DNA from: Lentisphaerota bacterium | GTDB taxonomy: Bacteria; Verrucomicrobiota; Lentisphaeria; Victivallales; Victivallaceae | Direction: 5' to 3' | NCBI GenBank assembly: GCA_015061615.1 | Contig: SUWE01000006.1 | Span: 1-64,000 of the forward strand | DNA length: 64,000 nt | Shown: positions 44,748-52,192 of the stretch, piece by piece | How positions within the stretch are numbered: position 1 is the first letter of the stretch | Layout of the letters: the number at the start of each line of letters is the position of its first letter | The notes under the pieces: generated by a model | Database searches by the model: none | Seen by the model: the letters and a program-made list of their open reading frames with translations, nothing else | What the model was told of the DNA's origin: nothing | Translations under genes and position numbers: made by a program

Positions 44748-45518
44748 TCAGGCGAAGGGGAAGAATCCTGCCGCAAGTGCGCCGTCTGACTTGCTGTGCT
44801 TGTCAGTTTCAGCATTGTAACCGTCTTTCAAACTGTCGTCAACGGAAAGAAGCGGTTCAAACCACAGCATCTTCTCTTTATTATCGGTATAAGCATCCAG
44901 AGCGCCCTGAAGTTCAGTCTTGGAGCGTCCCCAGCTCATAAGCAGATTGCCGTCATCATCGCGGGAATACATGACCCAGACATCGTCTGCGGCATCCATG
45001 GTATCTTTACCCTCGACCTGGGTCGGAGTACCGAACATGGAATCGTAACGGTCGAGCATAAAATCGGTCCAAACATTGGATTTGACGACCATGACTGTAC
45101 CTGCGGCACCGAAGTTATCCCAGAAGACTTTAGCATTATCAATCTTCTCACCGAGTTTATCGAGCTGTGAAGCAAGATCATCGTCATCATTGTCATCATC
45201 AGGAACGATATCGTCTGTATCATCACCCGGAGTGGTGCCGGGCAGTTCGGTACCGTCACCGTCATCCGCCGGTTCATCAGTTGACGGGGGCACGGGGTCT
45301 TCAGTTTCAGCATCATCATCTTCTTTGTCGAAACGTTCAAAGAACTTTTCAAAAGTGATCTGCTGAAACTCAAGAGCTTTGGCGAACTGTTCCTGAGCTT
45401 TGGTGTAGAAATCGAAGTAGCTGTCAGCAAGATCCTTATTAAAGGCCGGACTGAAAATAGAGGGGAGATCCTGAGCGGAATCGTCAGAACCTGAGAAAAA
45501 TTTATTGAAAATAGCCAT
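44748..45518 (-). CDS. Orphan acidic protein, unknown function
   Basis: The 256-aa product has no signal peptide or membrane helix. The N-terminus (about 1-60) is an amphipathic helix region rich in Phe and Gln/Lys (YFDFYTKAQEQFAKALEFQQ, ITFEKFFERF), similar in flavour to phasins. A strongly acidic Asp/Thr/Pro linker follows (about 62-118). The globular C-terminal part (about 120-256) ends SDGALAAGFFPFA. I do not recognise a family. A very good ribosome site (AGGAACAGGAA), its own promoter and terminator point to a well-expressed single gene. The ATG at 45518 is chosen over a start 13 codons upstream for that site. Confidence 0.82.
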   Translation of the reverse strand: MAIFNKFFSGSDDSAQDLPSIFSPAFNKDLADSYFDFYTKAQEQFAKALEFQQITFEKFFERFDKEDDDAETEDPVPPSTDEPADDGDGTELPGTTPGDDTDDIVPDDDNDDDDLASQLDKLGEKIDNAKVFWDNFGAAGTVMVVKSNVWTDFMLDRYDSMFGTPTQVEGKDTMDAADDVWVMYSRDDDGNLLMSWGRSKTELQGALDAYTDNKEKMLWFEPLLSVDDSLKDGYNAETDKHSKSDGALAAGFFPFA

Positions 45519-45603
45519 TTCCTGTTCCTTTCCTTTTTGCCGCGTCCTCTCAGTCATACCCCTTTCACCGGAGAAAACGCAACGCGAAATGCATTTTACT
45601 TAT

Positions 45604-45634
45604 ATAATAAAGCACACCATTTGCAATAAGTCAA
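45604..45634 (-). promoter_or_regulatory. Putative promoter of acidic orphan gene
   Basis: Minus strand TTGACT (45634-45629) with TATTAT at 19 bp (45609-45604) or TTTATT at 17 bp, about 85 bp upstream of the ATG. Confidence 0.5.
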
Positions 45635-45705
45635 GAAATCACATTCATTTTTTTGAGAAAAAATTCCCGAAAGGCGGCAATATGCAATTTTTTTCAGAAA
45701 AAGAC

Positions 45706-45734
45706 TTGAAAAATGAGATAAAAAGGTGTATTTT
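45706..45734 (+). promoter_or_regulatory. Promoter of the rpmJ-rplQ operon, with a long leader
   Basis: TTGAAA (45706-45711), 17 bp, TATTTT (45729-45734). A 260-nt leader (to 46001) precedes rpmJ. It contains small stems such as TGCC-GGAA-GGCA near 45948 but no recognised riboswitch or ribosomal-protein binding fold. An in-frame extension of rpmJ through this leader is not credible. Confidence 0.5.
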
Positions 45735-46001
45735 ATAGGAAATACAGGGATACTGTAAGAATTTCTTTGCGGCATACATATTCCACCGCCCGCAAAAAAA
45801 GGACTTCAGTATTCAGGACAATGACAAGCTTAGTTTGTGCAGCGTCGCTACGGAAAACCCCGCAAAAAGCAGGGTCAGGGTAGTTACGCACCTTTTTTCG
45901 TGTCTGCATATCAGAGCAGAGACAAAAGAAGGGAAACGAAAGCTGCCGGAAGGCAAGACTTTTTAACAGTTACTAAAGAAAAAGTTCAAGGAGTACCGAA
46001 A

Positions 46002-46118
46002 ATGAAAGTCAGAGCGTCGGTGAAACGCAGATGTGAATTCTGCCAGATCATCAAACGTAACGGCAAGATCCGGGTCATCTGTTCCCGTGATGCGCGCCAC
46101 AAACAGTGCCAGGGCTGA
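46002..46118 (+). CDS. rpmJ: 50S ribosomal protein L36
   Basis: The 38-aa product [20 protein letters not shown]... has the zinc ligands of L36 (Cys11, Cys14, Cys27 and His33). The length is typical. AAGGAG lies 6 bp before the ATG. First gene of a ribosomal/RNA polymerase operon. Confidence 0.97.
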   Translation: MKVRASVKRRCEFCQIIKRNGKIRVICSRDARHKQCQG

Positions 46119-46173
46119 CCCCGGCATCAGGATGGATTTCATTCACAAAGGTTAATTATAAAGGATCAAAATC

Positions 46174-46572
46174 ATGCCCCGTATCATTGGTGTGGACATC
46201 CCCGGAAACAAGCGCATTGAATATTCCCTGCGCTACCTCTACGGAATCGGCCCGGCTAAAGCGCTGGAAATCATCGCAAAAGTCGGAATCGACCGCGATC
46301 TCATGGCAAAAGACCTGACTCAGGATCAGATTGCCGCTATTACCAAAATGCTTCAGGACGATCTGCTGGTCGAAGGTGACCTGCGTCGTGCCGTTGCAGC
46401 TGACATCCGCCGTCTTCAGCAGATCAACTGCTATCGCGGCATCCGTCACCGCCGCAACCTGCCTGTCCGCGGACAGCGTACCAAAACCAACGCCCGTACC
46501 CGCAAAGGCAAGAAAGTTACGATCGGTGCCATCCGTGACAAAACTCAGCGTCGTCTCGCAGCCAAAGGCTGA
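46174..46572 (+). CDS. rpsM: 30S ribosomal protein S13
   Basis: The 132-aa product starts [20 protein letters not shown] and carries the helix-hairpin-helix [11 protein letters not shown]. Near the C-terminus is the nucleic-acid-binding [20 protein letters not shown], both diagnostic of S13. It sits in the head of the small subunit and contacts the P-site tRNA. It follows rpmJ by 55 bp. Confidence 0.98.
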   Translation: MPRIIGVDIPGNKRIEYSLRYLYGIGPAKALEIIAKVGIDRDLMAKDLTQDQIAAITKMLQDDLLVEGDLRRAVAADIRRLQQINCYRGIRHRRNLPVRGQRTKTNARTRKGKKVTIGAIRDKTQRRLAAKG

Positions 46573-46635
46573 TAAAAGAGCAGCTTGAGTGAAACAAGAG
46601 TAAGTTAAACAATTCAATTTGGAAAGTATAGAAAA

Positions 46636-47076
46636 ATGGCTGAAGAAGTGAAAGTTGCGGATATCGCCGCCCCGGAGACGGAAGCCCCTGCCGCCGCTGC
46701 CCCGAAACAGCGCAGCAAAAGCGGTCGCTATATTCCCAGCGGTATCGCCTACATTCTGGCGACATTCAACAATACCAAAGTTACCTTTACCGATTTGCAC
46801 GGCAATGTGATCAGCTGGTCCACCGGCGGCAAAAACGGTTTCAAAGGCTCCCGTAAAAGCACTGCCTATGCTGCGCAGGTCATCGCCGGCGATGCCGCCA
46901 AAAAAGCGATGCTGCTCGGCATGAAAGAGGTGGAAGTCCGCATCAAAGGACCCGGCGCCGGCCGTGAGTCTGCTGTCCGCGGAATCGCCGCCGCCGGTAT
47001 GGAAATCAGTGTGATCAAAGATACCACACCTGTTCCCCATAACGGTTGCCGTCCCCCGAAACGCCGCCGCGTCTGA
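46636..47076 (+). CDS. rpsK: 30S ribosomal protein S11
   Basis: The 146-aa product has an Ala/Pro/Glu-rich N-terminal extension of about 30 residues and then the S11 fold: [50 protein letters not shown] and the basic end [12 protein letters not shown]. It lines the mRNA exit region of the 30S platform. The extension is longer than in E. coli S11 (129 aa). The ribosome site is weak (GAAAG). Confidence 0.97.
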   Translation: MAEEVKVADIAAPETEAPAAAAPKQRSKSGRYIPSGIAYILATFNNTKVTFTDLHGNVISWSTGGKNGFKGSRKSTAYAAQVIAGDAAKKAMLLGMKEVEVRIKGPGAGRESAVRGIAAAGMEISVIKDTTPVPHNGCRPPKRRRV

Positions 47077-47186
47077 CGTTGAATTGTACGGCGGGAAGGG
47101 TTTTCCCGCCGTGCAAAAAAAAAGATGCAGCAATTCAGTAAAAAAAGTGTCCGCTGCGGCACATGCAATTTTTGGAGGATAGAGTT

Positions 47187-48203
47187 ATGAGTTCATCAAT
47201 CGGTTTCCCGATGCCGAAGTCGCTCATCGTTGACGAAACGACTGAGACCCCGACTTACGCGAAGTTTACTGCCCAGCCGTTCCAGCGCGGATTCGGTCAC
47301 ACCTTGGGCAACTCTTTGCGCCGGGTCCTTCTGTCTTCGCTCGACGGCGCGGCTATTTCATCCGTGCGGATCGATAATGCGAAACATGAATTTGATTCTC
47401 TCAGCAACGTTGTTGAGGACATCACCGAAATCGTACTCAATCTGAAGTGCGTCAAACTCAATATCCATGCCGAAGGTCCCAAAACCCTCGAGATCGTCAA
47501 GGACAAAGCCGGTCCGGTAACTGCGGCTGACATTGTCTGCGACAGCACTGTTGAAGTGCTGAATCCCGAGCAGCTGATCTGCACGCTGGATAAGGATAAA
47601 AAATTCCACGCTGTCATTGAGGTCATCAACGGCCGCGGATATCTTCCTGCTGAAGAAAATCCCGCGCCCCGTACGATCGGCACCATTCCCGTTGACTGCC
47701 TGTTCAGCCCCGTCACCCGCGTCAACTATCAGGTTGGTGCAGCGCGTGTCGGTGAAGAAACTGAAATGGACAGTCTGGAACTGGAAATCTGGACCGATGG
47801 CAGAGTTTCTCCGCGCAACGCTCTGGAAGAAGCTGCCAGAATCCTGCGCGACCATCTCCAGCCCTTCATGGGTTCACAGGTTCAGGAAAAGAATGTTATC
47901 CTGACTGAAGAAGAAGAAAAACAGTTCAAACTGCTCTCACAGGATGTCGAAGTCCTCGATCTTTCTGTCCGCGCGATGAACTGCCTGAACAGTGCGAATA
48001 TCAAACTGGTATTTGAACTGTGCAACAAAACCGAAAGCCGTATGCTCAAATACCGCAACTTCGGTAAAAAGTCACTCGATGAGATCAAAGAAAAAATTGA
48101 AAAGCACGGTTTGGAGCTGGGCATGACACTCAGCGACCGGCTGCTCGCCGCTCTTGAAGCGGAAGCCGCCAAGGTGAGAGCCGATGCAGAGGAGAGTAAT
48201 TAA
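47187..48203 (+). CDS. rpoA: DNA-directed RNA polymerase subunit alpha
   Basis: The 338-aa product has the N-terminal assembly domain (FQRGFGHTLGNSLRRVLLSS; ISSVRIDNAKHEF), the insert domain and the C-terminal domain (about 255-330). The latter holds LDLSVRAMNCLNSANIK and YRNFGKKSLDEIKEKIEKHG. GGAGGATAG precedes the ATG at 47187; an earlier in-frame start at 47163 has none. rpsD, which normally lies between rpsK and rpoA, is absent; the gap is 110 bp. Confidence 0.98.
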   Translation: MSSSIGFPMPKSLIVDETTETPTYAKFTAQPFQRGFGHTLGNSLRRVLLSSLDGAAISSVRIDNAKHEFDSLSNVVEDITEIVLNLKCVKLNIHAEGPKTLEIVKDKAGPVTAADIVCDSTVEVLNPEQLICTLDKDKKFHAVIEVINGRGYLPAEENPAPRTIGTIPVDCLFSPVTRVNYQVGAARVGEETEMDSLELEIWTDGRVSPRNALEEAARILRDHLQPFMGSQVQEKNVILTEEEEKQFKLLSQDVEVLDLSVRAMNCLNSANIKLVFELCNKTESRMLKYRNFGKKSLDEIKEKIEKHGLELGMTLSDRLLAALEAEAAKVRADAEESN

Positions 48204-48205
48204 TC

Positions 48206-48571
48206 ATGCGTCATAAAGTCGCCACTTTCAAAATCGGTCGTTCCGGCGCCCATCGCCGGGCGATGCTCGCCAACATGGCGAACAGCCTGTTCATCAACGG
48301 TCAGATCGAAACTACCCTCGTCAAGGCCAAAGAACTCCGCCGTTTCGCTGAAAAGCTCATCACCACCGGTAAAAAAGGTGATCTTCACAGCCGTCGTCTG
48401 GCGTTTGCCAAACTGCACAGCCGTGATGCGGTCAAAAACCTCTTTGACGTTGTCGCTCCTGCTTTCGCCGGACGCAACGGTGGTTACACCCGCATTTACA
48501 AACTGGGTTTCCGCCGCGGTGATGCCGCTGAAATGTGCCTGATCCAGTTGGTCAAGGAAGAAGCCAAATAA
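48206..48571 (+). CDS. rplQ: 50S ribosomal protein L17
   Basis: The 121-aa product starts MRHKVATFKIGRSGAHRRAM and has LFINGQIETTLVKAKELRRF and the C-terminal GGYTRIYKLGFRRGDAAEMC, all diagnostic of L17. It starts 3 bp after the rpoA stop and is the last gene of the operon; a strong terminator follows. Confidence 0.98.
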   Translation: MRHKVATFKIGRSGAHRRAMLANMANSLFINGQIETTLVKAKELRRFAEKLITTGKKGDLHSRRLAFAKLHSRDAVKNLFDVVAPAFAGRNGGYTRIYKLGFRRGDAAEMCLIQLVKEEAK

Positions 48572-48590
48572 TTTATTTGAGCAGACAGAC

Positions 48591-48637
48591 AAGGCTGTTG
48601 CAAAACCGTAAAAACGGTAGTGCAGCAGCCTTTTTTA
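48591..48637 (+). terminator. Terminator after rplQ
   Basis: A 12-bp stem AAGGCTGTTGCA/TGCAGCAGCCTT (one G-U pair) with an inner ACCGT/ACGGT stem, ending in a T-run (48631-48637). Confidence 0.9.
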
Positions 48638-48662
48638 TTGCGAACAGGGAGGATAAAAAAAA

Positions 48663-50087
48663 ATGAGTGAAATATCCGCACTTGAACCGAAGAAGGTATG
48701 GTATTTTTTTGATTTGCTGTGTTCGGTTCCGCACATATCCAAACACGAAGCGGCGGCGGCGGAAAAATTTGCCGCTGAAGCGGAAAAAGCCGGGCTTGAA
48801 GTGATCAGGGACAACGGCGGAAACGTGATAATCAAACGTCCGGCATCGGAAGGTTTTGAAGATGCTCCGCGCATCATCATGCAGGCGCACATGGATATGG
48901 TTCCGGCAAGCGAAGGTGAATTTGATTTCATCAACACGCCGATAACTCCGTATATCGACGGCGACTGGGTGAAGGCAAAAGGGACGACACTCGGCGCTGA
49001 TGACGGTATCGGTGTTGCCAATGCGATGGCGGTGATAACAGATAAGGATTTCAAGTGCGGCGCGCTGACGGTGATACTTACTGCCGATGAAGAAGCGGGC
49101 ATGTCCGGAGCAAGACAGCTTGATCCGGCGCACCTTGAAGGCAGATACATGCTCAATCTCGATGGCGGCGACAAAGGTTTCTGCATCGCATGTGCCGGCG
49201 GATTGCGTCAGGAAACGACCTTTTCTGCGGAGTATGTCCCTGCCCCCGCAGGCGAAACGGTAAAAATCACTGTCGGCGGACTCCCCGGCGGACACTCAGG
49301 CGGCTGTATCCACGAAGATCGCGGCAATGCGCTGAAATTTCTGGCGGATTGTCTGGATTGTCAGAGTGATATCCACGTTGCGGCAATGGACGGCGGCAGT
49401 GCGGATAATGTTATTCCGGCAGGTGCGGTTGCGCTCGCGGTGACAGACAAGCCGCTTGAAACGGTGCAGAAACAGCTTGATGCCTATGCTCTTATGCTGA
49501 AAAAAGAGTGCGAAGGCGCCAAAAATGTGACATTGACCGTTGAAAAAGCAGACAAAAAGCTCACTCAGGTGTGGAGTGAAAAATTCCGGAGCGATCTGCT
49601 TTCGGCGATGATACTTATTCCCAACGGCGTAATGGATTTTGATGACGATCTGGGAATCGTCAAAACGAGCAGCAATCTGGCGACGATAGCTACTGCCGGA
49701 GATAAGGTCATAATCCGTACCAGTCAGCGGAGCCTTTCGGATGAGTCCCGGCAAGAGATCGCCGCAAGGATACGCACTCATTTTGAACTTTTCGGTGGAA
49801 CAAGCCAGCCGCAGGCAGAGTATCCGGCGACCCCGCCGAAAAAGGACTCCTCTCTTTTGAAAAAAGCTGTTGAGTGTGCGGAAAAACGGGGTAAAAGAGC
49901 AGTTCCTTACGCCATTCATGCCGGATTGGAAACGGGCTGGTTCTCAATGAAAAATCCGGCAATAGAGATCATTTCCTGCGGTCCGGCACACACCGATCTG
50001 CATACGCCGAATGAAAAACTCAATATTCCGTCAGTCGGTGAATTTGACAAGTTTCTGAGGGAACTGCTGGCTGCACTGGCAAAATAA
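48663..50087 (+). CDS. pepD: Aminoacyl-histidine dipeptidase (cytosolic beta-Ala-His type)
   Basis: The 474-aa product is an M20 metallopeptidase of the PepD group. It shows LCSVPHISKHEAAAAEKF, MQAHMDMVP (metal His, catalytic Asp), KGTTLGADDGIGVANAMAVI (bridging Asp), TADEEAGMSG (general base Glu and metal Glu), LNLDGGDKG and the lid region GGLPGGHSGGCIHEDRGN. The metal His lies in GPAHTDLHTPNE near the C-terminus. It hydrolyses dipeptides such as Xaa-His in the cytoplasm. GGAGG precedes the ATG. It stands between the ribosomal operon terminator and the uxaE-like gene. Confidence 0.95.
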   Translation: MSEISALEPKKVWYFFDLLCSVPHISKHEAAAAEKFAAEAEKAGLEVIRDNGGNVIIKRPASEGFEDAPRIIMQAHMDMVPASEGEFDFINTPITPYIDGDWVKAKGTTLGADDGIGVANAMAVITDKDFKCGALTVILTADEEAGMSGARQLDPAHLEGRYMLNLDGGDKGFCIACAGGLRQETTFSAEYVPAPAGETVKITVGGLPGGHSGGCIHEDRGNALKFLADCLDCQSDIHVAAMDGGSADNVIPAGAVALAVTDKPLETVQKQLDAYALMLKKECEGAKNVTLTVEKADKKLTQVWSEKFRSDLLSAMILIPNGVMDFDDDLGIVKTSSNLATIATAGDKVIIRTSQRSLSDESRQEIAARIRTHFELFGGTSQPQAEYPATPPKKDSSLLKKAVECAEKRGKRAVPYAIHAGLETGWFSMKNPAIEIISCGPAHTDLHTPNEKLNIPSVGEFDKFLRELLAALAK

Positions 50088-50132
50088 ACTGTTTTTAACA
50101 CTTTTTTGAGCGCTTTTTGCAATCACTTCAGG

Positions 50133-50161
50133 TTGAAAAACTCCGGAATCGGTGATATATT
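50133..50161 (+). promoter_or_regulatory. Promoter of the uxaE-like gene with half-sites
   Basis: TTGAAA (50133-50138), 17 bp, TATATT (50156-50161). GTGATATA (50152-50159) overlaps the -10, and its complement TATATCAC recurs at 50186-50193, near the ribosome site. These match the arms of the palindromes at 13445 and 63613, though here 26 bp apart. Confidence 0.55.
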
Positions 50162-50213
50162 AACTCTAATTATATATTGCTTACTTATATCACAATAATG
50201 AAAGGTAGTTTTT

Positions 50214-51743
50214 ATGAAGCAGATTGCAGAAAGTTTGCTCCCGCTGCTCGGCAGAAGCGATGCCGTACTGAAGGAAAAAATGATGCTTGAATCCGGAACG
50301 GTAAAAGTTTATGCCGACTCCGTCCATACCTGCGGCAAAGCGGTCGTTTATATGTGCCGTGATGATGAGAAGAAATATCTTTTCGTCGTCGCCGCCGGTG
50401 ACAAAGATATTCCGGCAGGTTTTGAAGGCGAAAAGATCGTCCTCGCGGACAAAAGCGTGGCACTGAAGGGCGGATTGAGCGAAGCGAATGCCGCCGCACT
50501 GCGCAACTATTTCCCGTGGACAGCGCCGAAAAGTCTGCGCAATGAACGCACCACCGTCGGTTGCGGCGACCGTCTCGGTCTGGCGACCACCGGTCACCTG
50601 CGTGCGGCGAAAAAATTTCAGGTCTCCCCGGTGCTGGCTCAGCAGTCCATCCGCGAACTGACGATGACCAAAAGAACTTTCCGCAAAGTTGTCGATGATG
50701 CGTGTTTCCTCGTTTTTGCCGAAGATTACCGCAACGGTTACGGTGCTGACGGCGACCACCTCAAGACTCTGGCGGATATCGACACTGCGCTTGCCGCAGG
50801 TATGCCGATGATCACCCTCGACCTTTCCGACGTGATGAATGCCGCCGCCGGTGACTGGGATGCGGCGAAAATTGATGCCGCCTTCGCGGAACTGCCTGCC
50901 GAACTGAAGAAAACCGTCCTTGCCGACTATGCGGATAAAGAGTTCGTCCTGAAAGAAAATGTCACGGTCGCACTTGATGCGCTTACCGCCAAACGCTGTG
51001 CGGTCATGTACACTGCGGCGCTGGATTTTGCCTTCGTCGTTTACGAACACCTGAAAGCGGCGCGCGGCGATGAGTTTGATCTGGAAATCAGTATCGACGA
51101 AACCAGCAGTCCCACACTGCCCTCACACCACCTTTTCATCGTGCGCGAACTGCGCCGCAGAGGTGTGGAGTTCAGCTCACTGGCGCCGCGTTTCATCGGT
51201 GAGTTCCAGAAGGCGATCGACTACATCGGCGATCTGGCGGAGTTCGACCGTCAGTTCATTGTCCACGCCCAGATCGCTCAGAACTACGGCAACTACAAAA
51301 TTTCCGTCCACTCCGGCAGTGACAAATTTGCCGTTTATCCGACCGTCGGCAGAGAGACCCGCCACTACCTGCATCTGAAAACAGCAGGAACGAGCTGGCT
51401 TGAAGCGGTCACCGTCATTGCGTACAAAGACCCGCAGCTTTACCGCGACATGCACCGGTGCGCGCTGGATAATGTTGCCGACATGCTCAAACTTTACCAT
51501 ATCACAGCGGATTTCAACAAGATCCCGGCGCTGGATACGCTGAAAGATGAGGAACTGCCCGCTTTGATGACGATGCCTGAAGCGCGTCAGCTGCTCCATA
51601 TCAACTATGGACCGATCCTGACCGGAGCGCTCCGCGAACGTTTCTTCAAAGCGATGCATCTTTTTGAAGCGGATTACGACAAGCGCATCGAAGCGCATTT
51701 CGATAAACACCTGACTCTGCTCGGTGTTCCCGAAGCGAATTGA
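50214..51743 (+). CDS. uxaE: Tagaturonate/fructuronate epimerase-like protein (UxaE family)
   Basis: The 509-aa product resembles the UxaE family (D-tagaturonate 3-epimerase type) by length and by blocks such as NERTTVGCGDRLGLATTGHL, LQQSIREL-type helix AQQSIRELTMTKRTFRKVVD, EISIDETSSPTLPSHH, LAPRFIGEFQKAIDYIGDL and KISVHSGSDKFAVYP. The His/Asp/Glu residues in these blocks would bind the metal. UxaE interconverts tagaturonate and fructuronate in galacturonate breakdown. No other uronate genes are nearby, so the substrate in this organism is inferred from family only. AAAGG precedes the ATG. yajC follows 33 bp later. Confidence 0.75.
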   Translation: MKQIAESLLPLLGRSDAVLKEKMMLESGTVKVYADSVHTCGKAVVYMCRDDEKKYLFVVAAGDKDIPAGFEGEKIVLADKSVALKGGLSEANAAALRNYFPWTAPKSLRNERTTVGCGDRLGLATTGHLRAAKKFQVSPVLAQQSIRELTMTKRTFRKVVDDACFLVFAEDYRNGYGADGDHLKTLADIDTALAAGMPMITLDLSDVMNAAAGDWDAAKIDAAFAELPAELKKTVLADYADKEFVLKENVTVALDALTAKRCAVMYTAALDFAFVVYEHLKAARGDEFDLEISIDETSSPTLPSHHLFIVRELRRRGVEFSSLAPRFIGEFQKAIDYIGDLAEFDRQFIVHAQIAQNYGNYKISVHSGSDKFAVYPTVGRETRHYLHLKTAGTSWLEAVTVIAYKDPQLYRDMHRCALDNVADMLKLYHITADFNKIPALDTLKDEELPALMTMPEARQLLHINYGPILTGALRERFFKAMHLFEADYDKRIEAHFDKHLTLLGVPEAN

Positions 51744-51776
51744 TCAGATTTACCATATAATAGGAGAAAACAAAAA

Positions 51777-52190
51777 ATGAAAATCAAAACCCTGTTCCTC
51801 ACCCTGATGATCTGCGGAGCGTGCTATTGCAATGCCGCAGAAACTCCTGCCGCCGCGCCGGACAACGCGCCGGCAACGGAAGCTGTCGCCCCGGCAAAGA
51901 AACCCCAGCAGCAGAGTTCATGGAAGAGTATGATCGTTCCCATCGGTATCATCGTGGTGATGATCCTGCTTTTCAGCCGTGCGAACAAAAAACAGCAGAA
52001 ACAGCGTCAGGAGATGATGAACAAGATCGTCAAAGGCACCAAAGTTCTGCTCAACAGCGGAGTTTACGGCAAAGTCATCGAAGTCAAAGAGAATGATTTT
52101 GTGATCGAAATCGCAGAAAATGTCCGCGTTCTGGTGGTCAAAGAGGGTATTGCCCGTGTTGAAGAAGAGAAAAAAGAGGAAGCAAAATAA
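51777..52190 (+). CDS. yajC: Preprotein translocase subunit YajC with N-terminal extension
   Basis: The 137-aa product has the YajC core (about 42-125): one membrane helix (MIVPIGIIVVMILLFSRANK), then KQQKQRQEMMNKIVKGTKVL and the small beta domain GVYGKVIEVKENDFVIEI. Before this lies a typical signal peptide (about 1-20; MICGACYCNA) and a Pro/Ala-rich stretch (21-45). Usual YajC is about 85-110 aa and has no signal peptide. YajC associates with SecDF, whose gene starts 2 bp after this one. Confidence 0.92.
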   Translation: MKIKTLFLTLMICGACYCNAAETPAAAPDNAPATEAVAPAKKPQQQSSWKSMIVPIGIIVVMILLFSRANKKQQKQRQEMMNKIVKGTKVLLNSGVYGKVIEVKENDFVIEIAENVRVLVVKEGIARVEEEKKEEAK

Positions 52191-52192
52191 TC

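Noticed and set aside
45837-46118. Longer reading of rpmJ beginning 165 bp upstream
   Set aside because: L36 has a fixed length of about 37-38 residues, and a strong AAGGAG site precedes the ATG at 46002.
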